DNA of 64,000 nt from Pseudomonadota bacterium (GTDB taxonomy: Bacteria > Pseudomonadota > Alphaproteobacteria > Sphingomonadales > Sphingomonadaceae). Numbering within the stretch: position 1 is the stretch's first letter; each line of letters begins with the position of its first letter. Of the stretch, positions 25,475 to 34,500 are shown piece by piece. The notes beneath the pieces were generated by a model. The model did not search any database. It saw nothing but the letters and a program-made list of their open reading frames with translations, and had not been told where the DNA came from. The position numbers were made by a program, and so were the translations under genes. The stretch covers positions 1-64,000 of the forward strand of contig JAFAFE010000002.1 in NCBI GenBank assembly GCA_023423655.1. The letters run 5' to 3'.

Positions 25475-26758
25475 GTGGATCATTTCCAATATCGCGACGG
25501 CCAGTTGATGGCCGAAGACATTCCGGTTGCGACCATCGCCGCCGACGTCGGCACACCCGTTTATCTTTATTCGCGCAGCACGCTGGAACGTCATGCGAAA
25601 AGCTTTGCCGAAGGGGTCGCGCAGGCCGGCGACGTCAAATGTTGTTTCGCGGTCAAAGCCAATCCCAACCTTGCAGTTCTGGGCCTGATGGCGCGCATGG
25701 GCTATGGCGCGGATGTTGTCTCGGCAGGCGAGCTTGAGCGCGCGATTGCGGCGGGCATGAAGCCGGAGGACATCGTCTTTTCCGGCGTCGGCAAAACCGA
25801 AGAGGAAATGCGCGTCGGGCTGGAACGCGGCATCGGCCAGTTCAACCTTGAAAGCGAGATTGAAGGCGTCGAACTAGCGGCGGTGGCCGAGAAAACAGGC
25901 AAGCGCGCGGTGGCGACCTTGCGCGTCAACCCGGATGTAGACGCGGGCACTCACGCTAAAATTTCGACCGGCAAGGCGGAAAATAAATTCGGCGTGCCTT
26001 ATGATTTGTCGGCGGATATTTATGGCCGCTTGGCCGCATTGCCGGGCTTGGAAATGCGCGGCATTGCGCTCCATATCGGCAGCCAATTGTTGAGCCTTGA
26101 CCCGTTGGAGGCGGCGTTTACGCGCATTGGCGACCTTATCGCCAAGCTGCGCGCGGACGGTCATACAATCAGCCGTGTGGATTTGGGCGGCGGTCTTGGC
26201 GTGCGCTACAAGGAAGGCGAAGTGCCGCCGACGCCGGAAGAATATGGCGCGATGGTCGCGCGCGTGACCAAGGATTGGGGCGTCACTTTGATGTTCGAAC
26301 CGGGCCGCGTAATCTGCGCCAATGCAGGCATTATGGCGACGACTGTAATCCGCGTAAAGCCGGGTATCGCGCACCCGTTCGTCATCGTCGATGCAGCGAT
26401 GAATGATCTGGCGCGACCTGCACTTTATGACGCCTGGCATGATTTTGCGGCGGTCACGCCCAATGACAAGCGCATGGTTGCGAACATTGTCGGGCCGGTG
26501 TGCGAATCGAGCGATACTTTCGCGATGGCACGCGACATTGATGCGGTCGAAGCGGGCGATTTGGCGGTGTTCCGTTCTGCGGGCGCTTATGGCGCGACGA
26601 TGGCGTCCACTTATAATAGCCGTCCGATGGTGCCCGAAGTCATGGTCGATGGCGACCAATGGGCGATTGTCGCGGACCGCATCCCCGCCGCCGCCATTGC
26701 CGCTGCCGAGCGCGTCCCCGATTTCCTTGCCCATCCGGCCAAGGGCGGCGCGGACTGA
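25475..26758 (+). CDS. lysA: Diaminopimelate decarboxylase
   Basis: A PLP enzyme that converts meso-diaminopimelate to lysine and CO2. The protein of about 427 residues has the alanine-racemase-like barrel with CCFAVKANPN, whose lysine binds PLP. It also has HIGSQL, DLGGGLGVRY, FEPGRVICANAGI, GPVCESSDTF (with the active-site cysteine) and AGAYGATMASTYNSRP. I prefer GTG 25475 because AGGACA lies 8 nt upstream; TTG 25469 is in frame but too close. The next gene overlaps by one base (TGATG). Confidence 0.96.
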   Translation: MDHFQYRDGQLMAEDIPVATIAADVGTPVYLYSRSTLERHAKSFAEGVAQAGDVKCCFAVKANPNLAVLGLMARMGYGADVVSAGELERAIAAGMKPEDIVFSGVGKTEEEMRVGLERGIGQFNLESEIEGVELAAVAEKTGKRAVATLRVNPDVDAGTHAKISTGKAENKFGVPYDLSADIYGRLAALPGLEMRGIALHIGSQLLSLDPLEAAFTRIGDLIAKLRADGHTISRVDLGGGLGVRYKEGEVPPTPEEYGAMVARVTKDWGVTLMFEPGRVICANAGIMATTVIRVKPGIAHPFVIVDAAMNDLARPALYDAWHDFAAVTPNDKRMVANIVGPVCESSDTFAMARDIDAVEAGDLAVFRSAGAYGATMASTYNSRPMVPEVMVDGDQWAIVADRIPAAAIAAAERVPDFLAHPAKGGAD

Positions 26759-27534
26759 TGCACAGCCTGCCGGTCTTTGTCCGCTTGACGGGCGAAACCG
26801 TGCTGGTGCTGGGCGAAGGCGACGCAGCGGACGCCAAAAGGCGGCTGGTCGAACGCGCGGGCGGCATCGTCACCGTTGACCCTGCCGCACCTGCGCGATT
26901 TGCCTTTATCGCCTTGGAAAACAAGCACGAAATGGCGGCGACGGCGGCGTTCCTACGGGGCCGAGGGATGATCGTCAATGTCGCTGATATGCGCGATCTT
27001 TGCGATTTTACCTTGCCCGCCATTGTCGACCGCGATCCGGTGATTGTCGCCATCGGCACTGGCGGAGCTTCCGCCGGATTGGCCAAGGCGCTACGCCAGC
27101 GGATCGAGGCGCTTTTACCCGCAAAACTGGGTGCGCTCGCCGCCGGCTTGTTCGCCAACCGCCCGCACATTACTGCGCGCTGGCCCGATGCCGATGCCCG
27201 CCGCCGAGCGATTGACGAAGGCCTTGCAGATGGCGGGAACATCGACCCGCTGCGGCCCGATGCCACCGACCATATCGACCGCTGGCTCACCGCATCCGGC
27301 GCGGAGTACCCGGCGCTCCACCACTTCAAAATCGCCAGCGATGATCCCGACGATCTGACGCTAAAAGCGGCACGTTTGCTCGGCCAAGCCGATGAAATCT
27401 GGCACCAGACAGCGGTTGCGCCCGCCATCTTGCATCGCGCGCGCGCCGATGCGAAACGGGTGCCAAGCGAAACGCCGCCGCCCGACAGCGCGGCCACAGG
27501 CGGAAGGATCATCATTTGGTTGACAAAGGGCTGA
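26758..27534 (+). CDS. Siroheme synthase N-terminal module (precorrin-2 dehydrogenase/ferrochelatase)
   Basis: A 258-residue protein resembling the CysG-B/Met8 half of siroheme synthase, which oxidises precorrin-2 with NAD and can chelate iron into sirohydrochlorin. The N-terminus LPVFVRLTGETVLVLGEGDAADAKRRLVERAGG is the Rossmann motif (GEGDAA replaces the usual GGG.VA). The middle shows FTLPAIVDRDPVIVAIGTGGASAGLAKALR, typical of the family. The C-terminal 90 residues are divergent. No methyltransferase (CysG-A) half is fused. It overlaps lysA by 1 bp and zntB by 19 bp. Confidence 0.75.
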   Translation: MHSLPVFVRLTGETVLVLGEGDAADAKRRLVERAGGIVTVDPAAPARFAFIALENKHEMAATAAFLRGRGMIVNVADMRDLCDFTLPAIVDRDPVIVAIGTGGASAGLAKALRQRIEALLPAKLGALAAGLFANRPHITARWPDADARRRAIDEGLADGGNIDPLRPDATDHIDRWLTASGAEYPALHHFKIASDDPDDLTLKAARLLGQADEIWHQTAVAPAILHRARADAKRVPSETPPPDSAATGGRIIIWLTKG

Positions 27535-28526
27535 GTGAAACCGTCGAGAGTGACACGACGCGCAAGCTGACCGTGTGGATTGTCGACCAGAACGGCCCGC
27601 ACAAGGCGCGGCTGGAAGACGCGAACCCCGCCGCCGCCAATGGCGCGGAGCTTGTCTGGATCCATTATGATCTCGAGCGCGGCGCGGCGCTGCATCCGGC
27701 AGATTGCCCGATTTCAATGCCCGATATGGCGCGCGATGCGTTGACCGCCTTTGAAACCCGCCCGCGCTCCGAACGGCTGGGCGACGGTGCGATGCTGAAC
27801 CTGCGCGGGCTGGGCGAGGTCGAGCAATATAATGGCGACCCGCTGGTGTCGCTCCGGATGTGGGCCGAGCGCAATTTCCTTGTCACCGCAAGCTTTCGCG
27901 ACCTTCTCGCGCTCCATACGGTCCATGCCGCGATGGAGCGGGGCAAATATAGCGATGCGGGCGATGTGATTGCCGCGCTCGCCGATGCGATTACCGAAGA
28001 ATTGGACCCGAAAGTCGCCGATCTAGGCGACCGGCTCGACGATATTGAATCGGTCCTCGAAACCGCGCAGCGCCCGATGGCGATCCGCCGTCGTGTGTCG
28101 CGCGTCCGGCAAACGGCAATTGGTTATCGCCGTTTCATCGCCCCGCAACGCGCGGCCTTGGAGCGGCTCCAGCAAATGAATTTCGACTGGCTCGACGAAA
28201 GCGACCAGATCAAAATCCGCGCCGCCGCCGACCGCTGCGCGCGCATGGCCGAAGAATTGGAAGCGGTGCGCGAACGATCGGCAGTTGCCCATGAAGAACT
28301 GACCGATCTGCGTGCGGAAACCATCGACCAGCGTTCGCTCTTCCTGTCGATTGTCGCGATGATTTTCCTGCCCTTGACCTTCATTACCGGCCTTCTCGGC
28401 ATGAATGTCGCAGGGATTCCCTACGCCCAGCATCCGCACGCTTTCTGGTGGGTGACGGGCGGCTGTTTCCTGCTGTCGGTCGCAATTATCGGCTGGTTTT
28501 CGATCCGCAAATGGTATCAAAATTAA
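27516..28526 (+). CDS. zntB: CorA-family divalent cation transporter, ZntB-like
   Basis: A 336-residue 2-TM-GxN transporter. A large cytoplasmic domain ends in two C-terminal transmembrane helices with the selectivity motif GMNVAGIPYA (GMN) between them. Long helices rich in charged residues (IRAAADRCARMAEELEAVRERS) form the stalk. ZntB members move zinc, CorA members magnesium; the sequence looks ZntB-like, but the ion is an inference. The start is TTG 27516 with AAGGAT upstream, overlapping the preceding gene. Confidence 0.85.
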   Translation: MVDKGLSETVESDTTRKLTVWIVDQNGPHKARLEDANPAAANGAELVWIHYDLERGAALHPADCPISMPDMARDALTAFETRPRSERLGDGAMLNLRGLGEVEQYNGDPLVSLRMWAERNFLVTASFRDLLALHTVHAAMERGKYSDAGDVIAALADAITEELDPKVADLGDRLDDIESVLETAQRPMAIRRRVSRVRQTAIGYRRFIAPQRAALERLQQMNFDWLDESDQIKIRAAADRCARMAEELEAVRERSAVAHEELTDLRAETIDQRSLFLSIVAMIFLPLTFITGLLGMNVAGIPYAQHPHAFWWVTGGCFLLSVAIIGWFSIRKWYQN

Positions 28527-28545
28527 GCGCGGACGCTGGTGCTAA

Positions 28546-28920
28546 TCAGCCTTTGAGGAAGTTACAGCTTGCCGACGCAATCGGGGCGTTGGCATCATCT
28601 TGCCAGGCATGGGCCTCGACATTGGCGACGCGGCTCCCGACACGGTTCACCACCGCTTTGGCATAGGTCATCATCTCGCGCCCGCCGCGCATATAGGTGA
28701 TGGTGACATTGATCGGCTTGATGACGGTGTCAGCCGCCTCGGCGCCCAATTCTTCGCGCAACGCCTTGTGCAGGGCCATCTCCAATAATCCCGCAATCGC
28801 ACCGCCGTGCAGATAGCCGGGGCGGCCCAATACCGCAGTGCCGAACGGCATGGCAAGCGTGCCATCCGCTTCGACGCTGATGCCCAACAGATGCGCATAA
28901 GGGGGAAGGTTTGCGCTCAT
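28546..28920 (-). CDS. PaaI-like hotdog-fold thioesterase (second of pair)
   Basis: A 124-residue hotdog-fold protein of the PaaI/4HBT group, which hydrolyses acyl- or aryl-CoA thioesters. Signature GRPGYLHGGAIAGLLEMAL carries the HGG loop and the helix that forms the active site, followed by the strand PINVTITYMRGG. ATG 28920 (MSANLPP) has GGGGAAAAG upstream and overlaps the end of the first thioesterase gene by 4 bp, so the two are translated together. Substrate unknown. Confidence 0.85.
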   Translation of the reverse strand: MSANLPPYAHLLGISVEADGTLAMPFGTAVLGRPGYLHGGAIAGLLEMALHKALREELGAEAADTVIKPINVTITYMRGGREMMTYAKAVVNRVGSRVANVEAHAWQDDANAPIASASCNFLKG

Positions 28921-29396
28921 CTTTTCCCCCAAGGCTCGCCGGTAAACATGAAGGTGCCCGCGACATGGGCGACCGGATCATCGGCATCACCTTCATGCGC
29001 AATGCCGCGCACAAAGGCGATGGATTTGGTGAGCCGGTAACATTGGCCGCGCCCGATAATCGCATTGCCGACGCCCGCCGCGCGGAGATAATCAACGCGC
29101 AGGTCCAGCGTTGCCTGCGGTCGGAAATGGCCTTGCTTTTCCCACGCCGCAAGGCTGGTCGCCATGTCCATCAGCGTGATGATCGGGCCGGTCGCCATAA
29201 CGCCGCGCGCCGCATCACCGACCAGCGCATCCTGCCAGGGGAGGCACAACTCGATCCAGTCCGACCCCCGCCCGTGCCATTTCATGCCCAAGACCCCGCC
29301 ATGCCCATGCACCATCGTCGCTTTGGAAAAGAGTTCGCCGTCAAATGCGCCGGGCGGCGGATAAGCGGAATCGGAAGGGACGGAAATATCGGCCAT
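28917..29396 (-). CDS. PaaI-like hotdog-fold thioesterase (first of pair)
   Basis: A 159-residue hotdog-fold thioesterase. The active-site helix region reads ATGPIITLMDMATSLAAWEK, preceded by LPWQDALVGDAARGV. The later strand DLRVDYLRAA is typical. Unlike its partner it lacks a clear HGG motif, so it may use a different catalytic acid or be the non-catalytic half of a heteromer. ATG 29396 is preferred over GTG 29420. The overlapping pair suggests a complex or sequential use, which is inference. Confidence 0.8.
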   Translation of the reverse strand: MADISVPSDSAYPPPGAFDGELFSKATMVHGHGGVLGMKWHGRGSDWIELCLPWQDALVGDAARGVMATGPIITLMDMATSLAAWEKQGHFRPQATLDLRVDYLRAAGVGNAIIGRGQCYRLTKSIAFVRGIAHEGDADDPVAHVAGTFMFTGEPWGKR

Positions 29397-29491
29397 AAGA
29401 AGGCAACTCTTTGGAGGCACAGGGCTGAGGGCGCAAGTCCGAAGTGAGTCGCCCTCTTTACCCTGTGCCTGCCAACCCCTACATCGACGCT

Positions 29492-30667
29492 ATGCCTCGC
29501 AAAAAATCCCATCCCATCCTCCCGCTCCCCGATCAGGTGGCGCTGGTGCTTCAAGGCGGCGGCGCGCTCGGCAGCTATCAGGCGGGCGTGTATGAGCAGC
29601 TTTACGAACTCGACATCGAACTGGATTGGGTGGCGGGCATTTCGATTGGCGCTGTCAATGCGGCGATTATTGCGGGGAACCGCAAGAGCGATTGTCTGGA
29701 AAAACTGAAATCCTTCTGGACCCAAGTGTCCGGATGGTTTCCCGATATTGTCCCGCTGCCCGGCAATGAAATGCGCGAAATGGCGCATCTTTGGTCGGCG
29801 GGTGCGGTGACTGCGATGGGGGTTCCGGGCTTTTTCGCGCCGCACCTCGTCAATCCCTTCTGGGCGCCGGAAGGATCGAATGCGGCGATCAGCTATTATG
29901 ACACCGCCCCGCTCATCAAGACGCTTGACGAACTGGTGGATTGGGACCGGGTCAATCATGGCCCGATGCGTTTTTCGGTTGGCGCGGTCGATGTCGAAAG
30001 CGGCAATTTTGCCTATTTCGACAATCGCGACAGCGCGTGGAAGGGCAAGATTGATGCGCGCCATGTGCTCGCCTCCGGCGCGCTCCCGCCGGGCTTTCCG
30101 CCGGTTGAAATTGACGGGCGGTTTTATTGGGATGGCGGCCTCGTTTCCAATACGCCCTTGCAACATATTCTCGACCATCAGGAAGGCGATATGCTGATCT
30201 TCCAGGTTGACCTGTTCCCCGCAGAGGGCGCTTTGCCGCGCCTCATGTCGGAAGTATGGAGCCGCGAAAAAGACATACGCTATTCCAGCCGCACCCGCAT
30301 GGTCACCGACCAATATTTGCGCGCGCGGCGTGAACATAAGGCGATGTGCGAGCTGCTCGACATTTTACCCCCCGACCTGCGCGAAACCAAGCAGGCGAAG
30401 ACGCTGGAAAGCTTTATCGACGACAGCGCGGTCAATATTGTTCACTTGATCTACCGTAATCGCGAATGGGAAACCGGCGCGCGCGATTTCGAATTTTCCA
30501 ATGCGACAATGAAGGATCATTGGCAGCAGGGACAGGAAGCCGTGCAGGACGCGCTGCTCGACGGCGATATGCTCGCGCAAAATATTTCGGATGGCAAAAC
30601 GGCGGCGTTCGACGTCGATCGCAACCACCATCTATGCAAAAAAGACGCAAAAGGAGTTGAACCATGA
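29492..30667 (+). CDS. Patatin-like phospholipase (DUF3734 type)
   Basis: A 391-residue patatin-fold lipid hydrolase. The oxyanion-hole motif GGGALGSYQAGV, the nucleophile elbow GISIG (serine) and the catalytic aspartate in WDGG are all present, so the Ser-Asp dyad is intact. The C-terminal third matches the DUF3734 extension (TRMVTDQYLRARREHKAMCELL). ATG 29492 is preferred; GTG 29444 is in frame but its upstream coding looks weak. The stop overlaps the 3-hydroxybutyrate dehydrogenase start by 4 bp, hinting at a role in polyhydroxybutyrate or membrane lipid turnover. Confidence 0.85.
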   Translation: MPRKKSHPILPLPDQVALVLQGGGALGSYQAGVYEQLYELDIELDWVAGISIGAVNAAIIAGNRKSDCLEKLKSFWTQVSGWFPDIVPLPGNEMREMAHLWSAGAVTAMGVPGFFAPHLVNPFWAPEGSNAAISYYDTAPLIKTLDELVDWDRVNHGPMRFSVGAVDVESGNFAYFDNRDSAWKGKIDARHVLASGALPPGFPPVEIDGRFYWDGGLVSNTPLQHILDHQEGDMLIFQVDLFPAEGALPRLMSEVWSREKDIRYSSRTRMVTDQYLRARREHKAMCELLDILPPDLRETKQAKTLESFIDDSAVNIVHLIYRNREWETGARDFEFSNATMKDHWQQGQEAVQDALLDGDMLAQNISDGKTAAFDVDRNHHLCKKDAKGVEP

Positions 30668-31572
30668 GCAAAGAGAAAAAGGCCAAAAAAGCGGACAAGA
30701 AACCGGCCAAGGCGATCAAGGCGGCGACAACGCCGGCTGTGAAGGCGACCCCTGCACCCGCTTCCGCACCGGCTATCGGGGCTGCCCCGACGCTTCAGGG
30801 CAAAACCGCGCTCGTCACCGGTTCAACCTCCGGCATCGGTCTTGCCATTGCCAAGGCTTATGCAGGCGCGGGCGCGCATGTCATCATCAACGGCTTTGGC
30901 GATCAGACGGCTATCGACAAGGAATTGGCCGAAATCAGCGTGCTATCGGGCGCGAAGGCGCTTTATTCCTCCGCTGATCTCACAGATGTTGCCGCTATCG
31001 AAGCGATGATGGCGATGGCCGAAAAAGAAACCGGCGGCGTCGATATTCTCGTCAATAATGCGGGGATGCAATTTGTCAGCCCGGTCGAGGATTTTCCGGT
31101 CGAAAAATGGAACCTCATTCTGGCGCTCAACCTGTCCGCGGCCTTCCACACCACGCGACTTGCACTTCCTCATATGAAGAAGAAGAAATGGGGGCGCATC
31201 ATCAATACCGCGTCCGCCCACTCGCTCGTCGCCTCGCCGTTCAAATCGGCCTATGTCGCGGCAAAGCACGGGATTGCAGGGCTGACCAAAACGGTTGCGC
31301 TCGAAGCGGCGACCTTTGGGGTGACCGTCAACTGCATCAGCCCCGGCTATGTGTGGACGCCGTTGGTCGAAAACCAGATTCCCGACACGATGAAGGCGCG
31401 CAAATTGACGCGCGATCAGGTGATTAACGATGTGCTGCTCGCGGGCCAGCCGACCAAGCAATTTGTAACGGTCGATCAGGTTGCGAGCCTTGCGCTCTAT
31501 CTCACCGGCGATGCAGCCGCGTCGATCACCGGCGCGAACATGTCGATGGACGGTGGCTGGACCGCCGGATAA
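30664..31572 (+). CDS. bdhA: 3-hydroxybutyrate dehydrogenase with Lys/Ala-rich N-terminal extension
   Basis: A short-chain dehydrogenase that interconverts 3-hydroxybutyrate and acetoacetate with NAD. Motifs: TGSTSGIG (cofactor loop), NNAGMQFVSPVEDFP, catalytic Ser with YVAAKHG (YxxxK), and the family-specific NCISPGYVWTPLVENQIPD plus the ending SMDGGWTAG. At 302 residues it is about 40 longer than usual. Residues 1-43 are an added Lys/Ala/Pro-rich tail (SKEKKAKKADKKPAKAIKAA) before the Rossmann fold. That tail resembles DNA- or granule-binding tails such as those of phasin-associated proteins, but its role is unknown. It is coupled to the patatin gene. Confidence 0.88.
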   Translation: MSKEKKAKKADKKPAKAIKAATTPAVKATPAPASAPAIGAAPTLQGKTALVTGSTSGIGLAIAKAYAGAGAHVIINGFGDQTAIDKELAEISVLSGAKALYSSADLTDVAAIEAMMAMAEKETGGVDILVNNAGMQFVSPVEDFPVEKWNLILALNLSAAFHTTRLALPHMKKKKWGRIINTASAHSLVASPFKSAYVAAKHGIAGLTKTVALEAATFGVTVNCISPGYVWTPLVENQIPDTMKARKLTRDQVINDVLLAGQPTKQFVTVDQVASLALYLTGDAAASITGANMSMDGGWTAG

Positions 31573-31583
31573 GCGGCCCGGCT

Positions 31584-31623
31584 TTTTCTAAAGGCGGCCC
31601 TTCAGCGGCCCGCCTTTAGAAAA
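31584..31623. terminator. Bidirectional terminator between bdhA and the TauE gene
   Basis: A 14-bp perfect stem (TTTTCTAAAGGCGG/CCGCCTTTAGAAAA) with a 12-nt loop, serving convergent genes. The stop codon of the TauE gene lies inside the right arm. Confidence 0.85.
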
Positions 31624-32404
31624 TCGACTTGTAGAGGCTGAACAGGCTGGTTGCGATAAGCAGCACGCCGACCAGCGCAAGCAGGCGCTTGGGGGGGATA
31701 CGCTTGACGAGGACCGCCCCCATTGGCGCTGCCAACAGCCCGCCGATAATCAACCCGACAGCCGCGATAGTGAAGGCGCTAAGGCCGATCTGGCTTATGA
31801 AGGTGAGCGATACGGCGGTGGTCAGGAAAAACTCCGCCGTATTGACCGTGCCGATCGTGCGGCGCGGTTCGCTGCCTTGGACGAGGAGGTTCGAGGTTAC
31901 AACCGGTCCCCAACCGCCGCCGCCCGCTGCATCGAGGAAGCCGCCGACAAGGCCGAGCGGGGCGACATAGCGCGGCGTTTTATGGACAACGCCATGCCCC
32001 ATTTCCCAAGCTTTCCACAGCAGATAAAGCCCGATGCCGGTGAGATAGGCCATCACGAACGGCTTGGCCGCATCGGCATGGACATTGGCCAATATATAGG
32101 CCCCGCCAACGCCGCCGATAACGCCGGGTATCACCAGCCTTGAAAACAGCTTCCAATCGACATTGCGGTGATAGATGTGGCTGATGCCCGACGCTGCCGT
32201 CGTAAAGCTTTCGACCAGATGCACGCTTGCGGACGCGCGGGCAGGGGGGAGACCCAGCACGCTCACCAACAGCGTATTCGTAATAACCCCGAACGCCATG
32301 CCGAGCGCGCCATCAATCAACTGGGCGAAAAAACCGACCGCAATGAAGGGCAATATTGTCTGGATATGTTCGGGCGTAAGTTCCGGTAGGACAAACGGAA
32401 ACAT
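31616..32404 (-). CDS. TauE/SafE family membrane permease
   Basis: A 262-residue membrane protein of about eight helices from the sulfite exporter TauE/SafE family, which exports sulfite, sulfoacetate or other anions. The first conserved repeat is FFAQLIDGALGMAFGVITN and the second GGFLDAAGGGGWGPVVTSNLL. Start ATG 32404 (MFPFVLPEL) is chosen because the open frame upstream is not hydrophobic or conserved. The substrate cannot be predicted. Confidence 0.85.
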   Translation of the reverse strand: MFPFVLPELTPEHIQTILPFIAVGFFAQLIDGALGMAFGVITNTLLVSVLGLPPARASASVHLVESFTTAASGISHIYHRNVDWKLFSRLVIPGVIGGVGGAYILANVHADAAKPFVMAYLTGIGLYLLWKAWEMGHGVVHKTPRYVAPLGLVGGFLDAAGGGGWGPVVTSNLLVQGSEPRRTIGTVNTAEFFLTTAVSLTFISQIGLSAFTIAAVGLIIGGLLAAPMGAVLVKRIPPKRLLALVGVLLIATSLFSLYKSIF

Positions 32405-32597
32405 AGTCGGATGCTCTCCTTGGACGGACGCCGCCTGCCGACTCGCGCCCCGATGAAACTTTAACCCTACTAAAATGATTGAATATGATGGTGCGACGAA
32501 ATTTGCCTTTCGCGCGCCCAAGCGAAATTTGCGCTCCAAGGGTAAGCGCACGCGAAAATGGTTCAGATGGGGAGGGCAATGGGCTAAGCAGGGCTTT

Positions 32598-33695
32598 ATG
32601 TCCCCGGATCTGGTCCGCAAGATTATCCATATTGATATGGACGCTTTTTTCGCGTCGGTGGAACAGCGCGACAATCCGGAGTTGCGCGGCAAACCGGTCG
32701 CGGTCGGCGGGATTACGCGCGGGGTTGTCGCGGCGGCGAGCTATGAGGCGCGTAAATATGGGGTGCGCTCGGCGATGCCCTCGCAAACCGCGCTGCGCCT
32801 CTGTCCGGAACTGCTGTTCGTGAAACCTCGCTTTGCCGCTTATAAGGAAGCATCGGCGCAGATCCGGACGATTTTTGCCGATTATACCGATCTTATCGAG
32901 CCTTTGTCGCTCGATGAAGCCTATCTTGATGTCACCGCCAATTGGCGCGGCCTGCCCAGTGCGACCGCCACAGCGCAGCAAATCCGCGCGCGGATATTGG
33001 AAGAAACCGGCCTCACCGCATCGGCGGGCATCAGCTATAACAAGCTGCTCGCCAAGCTGGGATCGGACCAGAATAAGCCCAACGGCCAGTGCGTGATCCG
33101 CCCCGAACAGGGCGAAGCCTTTGTCGCCGCGCTCGAGGTTGGCCGCTTTCACGGCATCGGCCCGCGCACCGCTGAAAAGCTCAACCGCTACGGCATTTTT
33201 ACCGGCGCGGACCTCAAACAATATAGCCTTGCCTGGCTGGAGGAGCATTTCGGCAAAGCGGGGCGCTGGTATTTCGGCATTGCGCGCGGGATTGATGATC
33301 GACCGGTTAAGCCCGACCGTATCCGCAAATCGTCCGGTTCCGAAACCACCTTCAACCATGACCTGACTGCACCGGAAGAAATCCAGGCCGGGCTTTTGGG
33401 GCAGGCCGATGATGTGTGGGAATGGAGCGCGCGCACGCAAAGCTTTGGCCGCACGGTGACGGTCAAAATCAAATATGCCGACTTCCGCATCGCAACGCGC
33501 AGCCGCACATCGGACGAGCCCGTCATCAGCCGCGCGGCGCTCCACCAGATTGCGCTTGAACTTGTCCGCAGCATCTATCCGGTCCATCTCGGCATCCGCT
33601 TGCTCGGCGTCACCTTGTCCAACTTCGGCGTACGCGCGGAAAAGGACAGCAGCCCCGTTGCCCCGACCCCGCAACAACTCTCGTTCGAATTATAA
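32598..33695 (+). CDS. dinB: DNA polymerase IV (Y family)
   Basis: An error-prone translesion polymerase of the palm/finger/little-finger Y family. Catalytic residues are in HIDMDAFFASVEQRD and SLDEAYLDVT (with preceding PLSLDEAY). ITASAGISYNKLLAK-like sequence (TASAGISYNKLLAKLGSD) and the HhH segment HGIGPRTAEKLNRYGI follow. I chose ATG 32598 (MSPDLVRK, 365 aa); the frame stays open to ATG 32475, which would add 41 basic residues. No SOS box was identified with confidence. It is divergent from the TauE gene. Confidence 0.92.
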   Translation: MSPDLVRKIIHIDMDAFFASVEQRDNPELRGKPVAVGGITRGVVAAASYEARKYGVRSAMPSQTALRLCPELLFVKPRFAAYKEASAQIRTIFADYTDLIEPLSLDEAYLDVTANWRGLPSATATAQQIRARILEETGLTASAGISYNKLLAKLGSDQNKPNGQCVIRPEQGEAFVAALEVGRFHGIGPRTAEKLNRYGIFTGADLKQYSLAWLEEHFGKAGRWYFGIARGIDDRPVKPDRIRKSSGSETTFNHDLTAPEEIQAGLLGQADDVWEWSARTQSFGRTVTVKIKYADFRIATRSRTSDEPVISRAALHQIALELVRSIYPVHLGIRLLGVTLSNFGVRAEKDSSPVAPTPQQLSFEL

Positions 33696-33789
33696 GCCGC
33701 CCCCGCGCGCAAAAGCCTTGCTATCGGCGGCGCGCAGCATAGACTGGCGGGATAAGCAAAAAAACCTAATATAAGAGGGCCGCAGCATC

Positions 33790-34479
33790 ATGATACCAGC
33801 CATTACAATGGAGCGCACCGCTTTGGGTGCCATATTGGCGGGCCTGATGATGAGCGGGTGCGCGGCGCAAAATGCGGGAAGCACGCCCGCGCCGAACCCT
33901 GCGCCTTCTCCGGTCCCCGCGCCCAACACGGACGCTAGCGCCTCCCAGCCCGACGGCTGGCGGCGGGTCGCAACTGCACAGGATCGCGAGCGGGTGCGCG
34001 GCTGGTATCAAGCCTGGCGCGAGGCCCATGCGAGCGTTGCCGCAGGTGGCTACACCCCGCAAGCCTTGAAGGAAGGCGCGTTGCTCCGTGCAGATGCCGC
34101 GCTCCCCAATCCGCATTTGCCGCCGGGCGATTATCGTTGCCGCGTGATCAAGCTGGGCAGCAAAAGCAACAGCAGCTTGACCTATATATCCTATCCCTTT
34201 TTCAAATGCCGCGTGCGGCCCGAAGAGGGGATTTTCAGCTTTGAAAAACTTACCGGATCGCAGCGTCCCGTCGGCCTCATCTTCGACGATAATGACCGGC
34301 GCCAGATTTTCCTCGGCACCGAAATATTAGGCGATGAGCGCGGCGCGATGGATTATGGTGTGGACAAAAGCCGCGACCGCGTGGCGCTGGTCGAACGCAT
34401 AGGGCCGAACCGCTGGCGGCTGGTATTTCCCTATCCGGCGTTTGAATCGATTGTCGATGTGATGGAAGTGGTTCCATAA
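33790..34479 (+). CDS. DUF4893 lipoprotein
   Basis: A 229-residue predicted lipoprotein (lipobox LMMSGC) with a Pro-rich linker, which I recognise as DUF4893, found in Sphingomonadales. Visible conserved pieces are RVRGWYQAWREAH, LPPGDYRCRVIKLGS, YPFFKCRV and RLVFPYPAFESIVDVMEVVP. The function is unknown. ATG 33808 is an alternative start and gives a more typical short signal. The M20 gene follows after 21 bp. Confidence 0.75.
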   Translation: MIPAITMERTALGAILAGLMMSGCAAQNAGSTPAPNPAPSPVPAPNTDASASQPDGWRRVATAQDRERVRGWYQAWREAHASVAAGGYTPQALKEGALLRADAALPNPHLPPGDYRCRVIKLGSKSNSSLTYISYPFFKCRVRPEEGIFSFEKLTGSQRPVGLIFDDNDRRQIFLGTEILGDERGAMDYGVDKSRDRVALVERIGPNRWRLVFPYPAFESIVDVMEVVP

Positions 34480-34500
34480 AATCAGGCGGAGGGGCGTAAA

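Noticed and set aside
32475..32597. A 41-residue N-terminal extension of DinB
   Set aside because: The added residues are basic and unlike the family, and overlap the divergent promoter region. ATG 32598 gives a normal length, though the longer form cannot be excluded.
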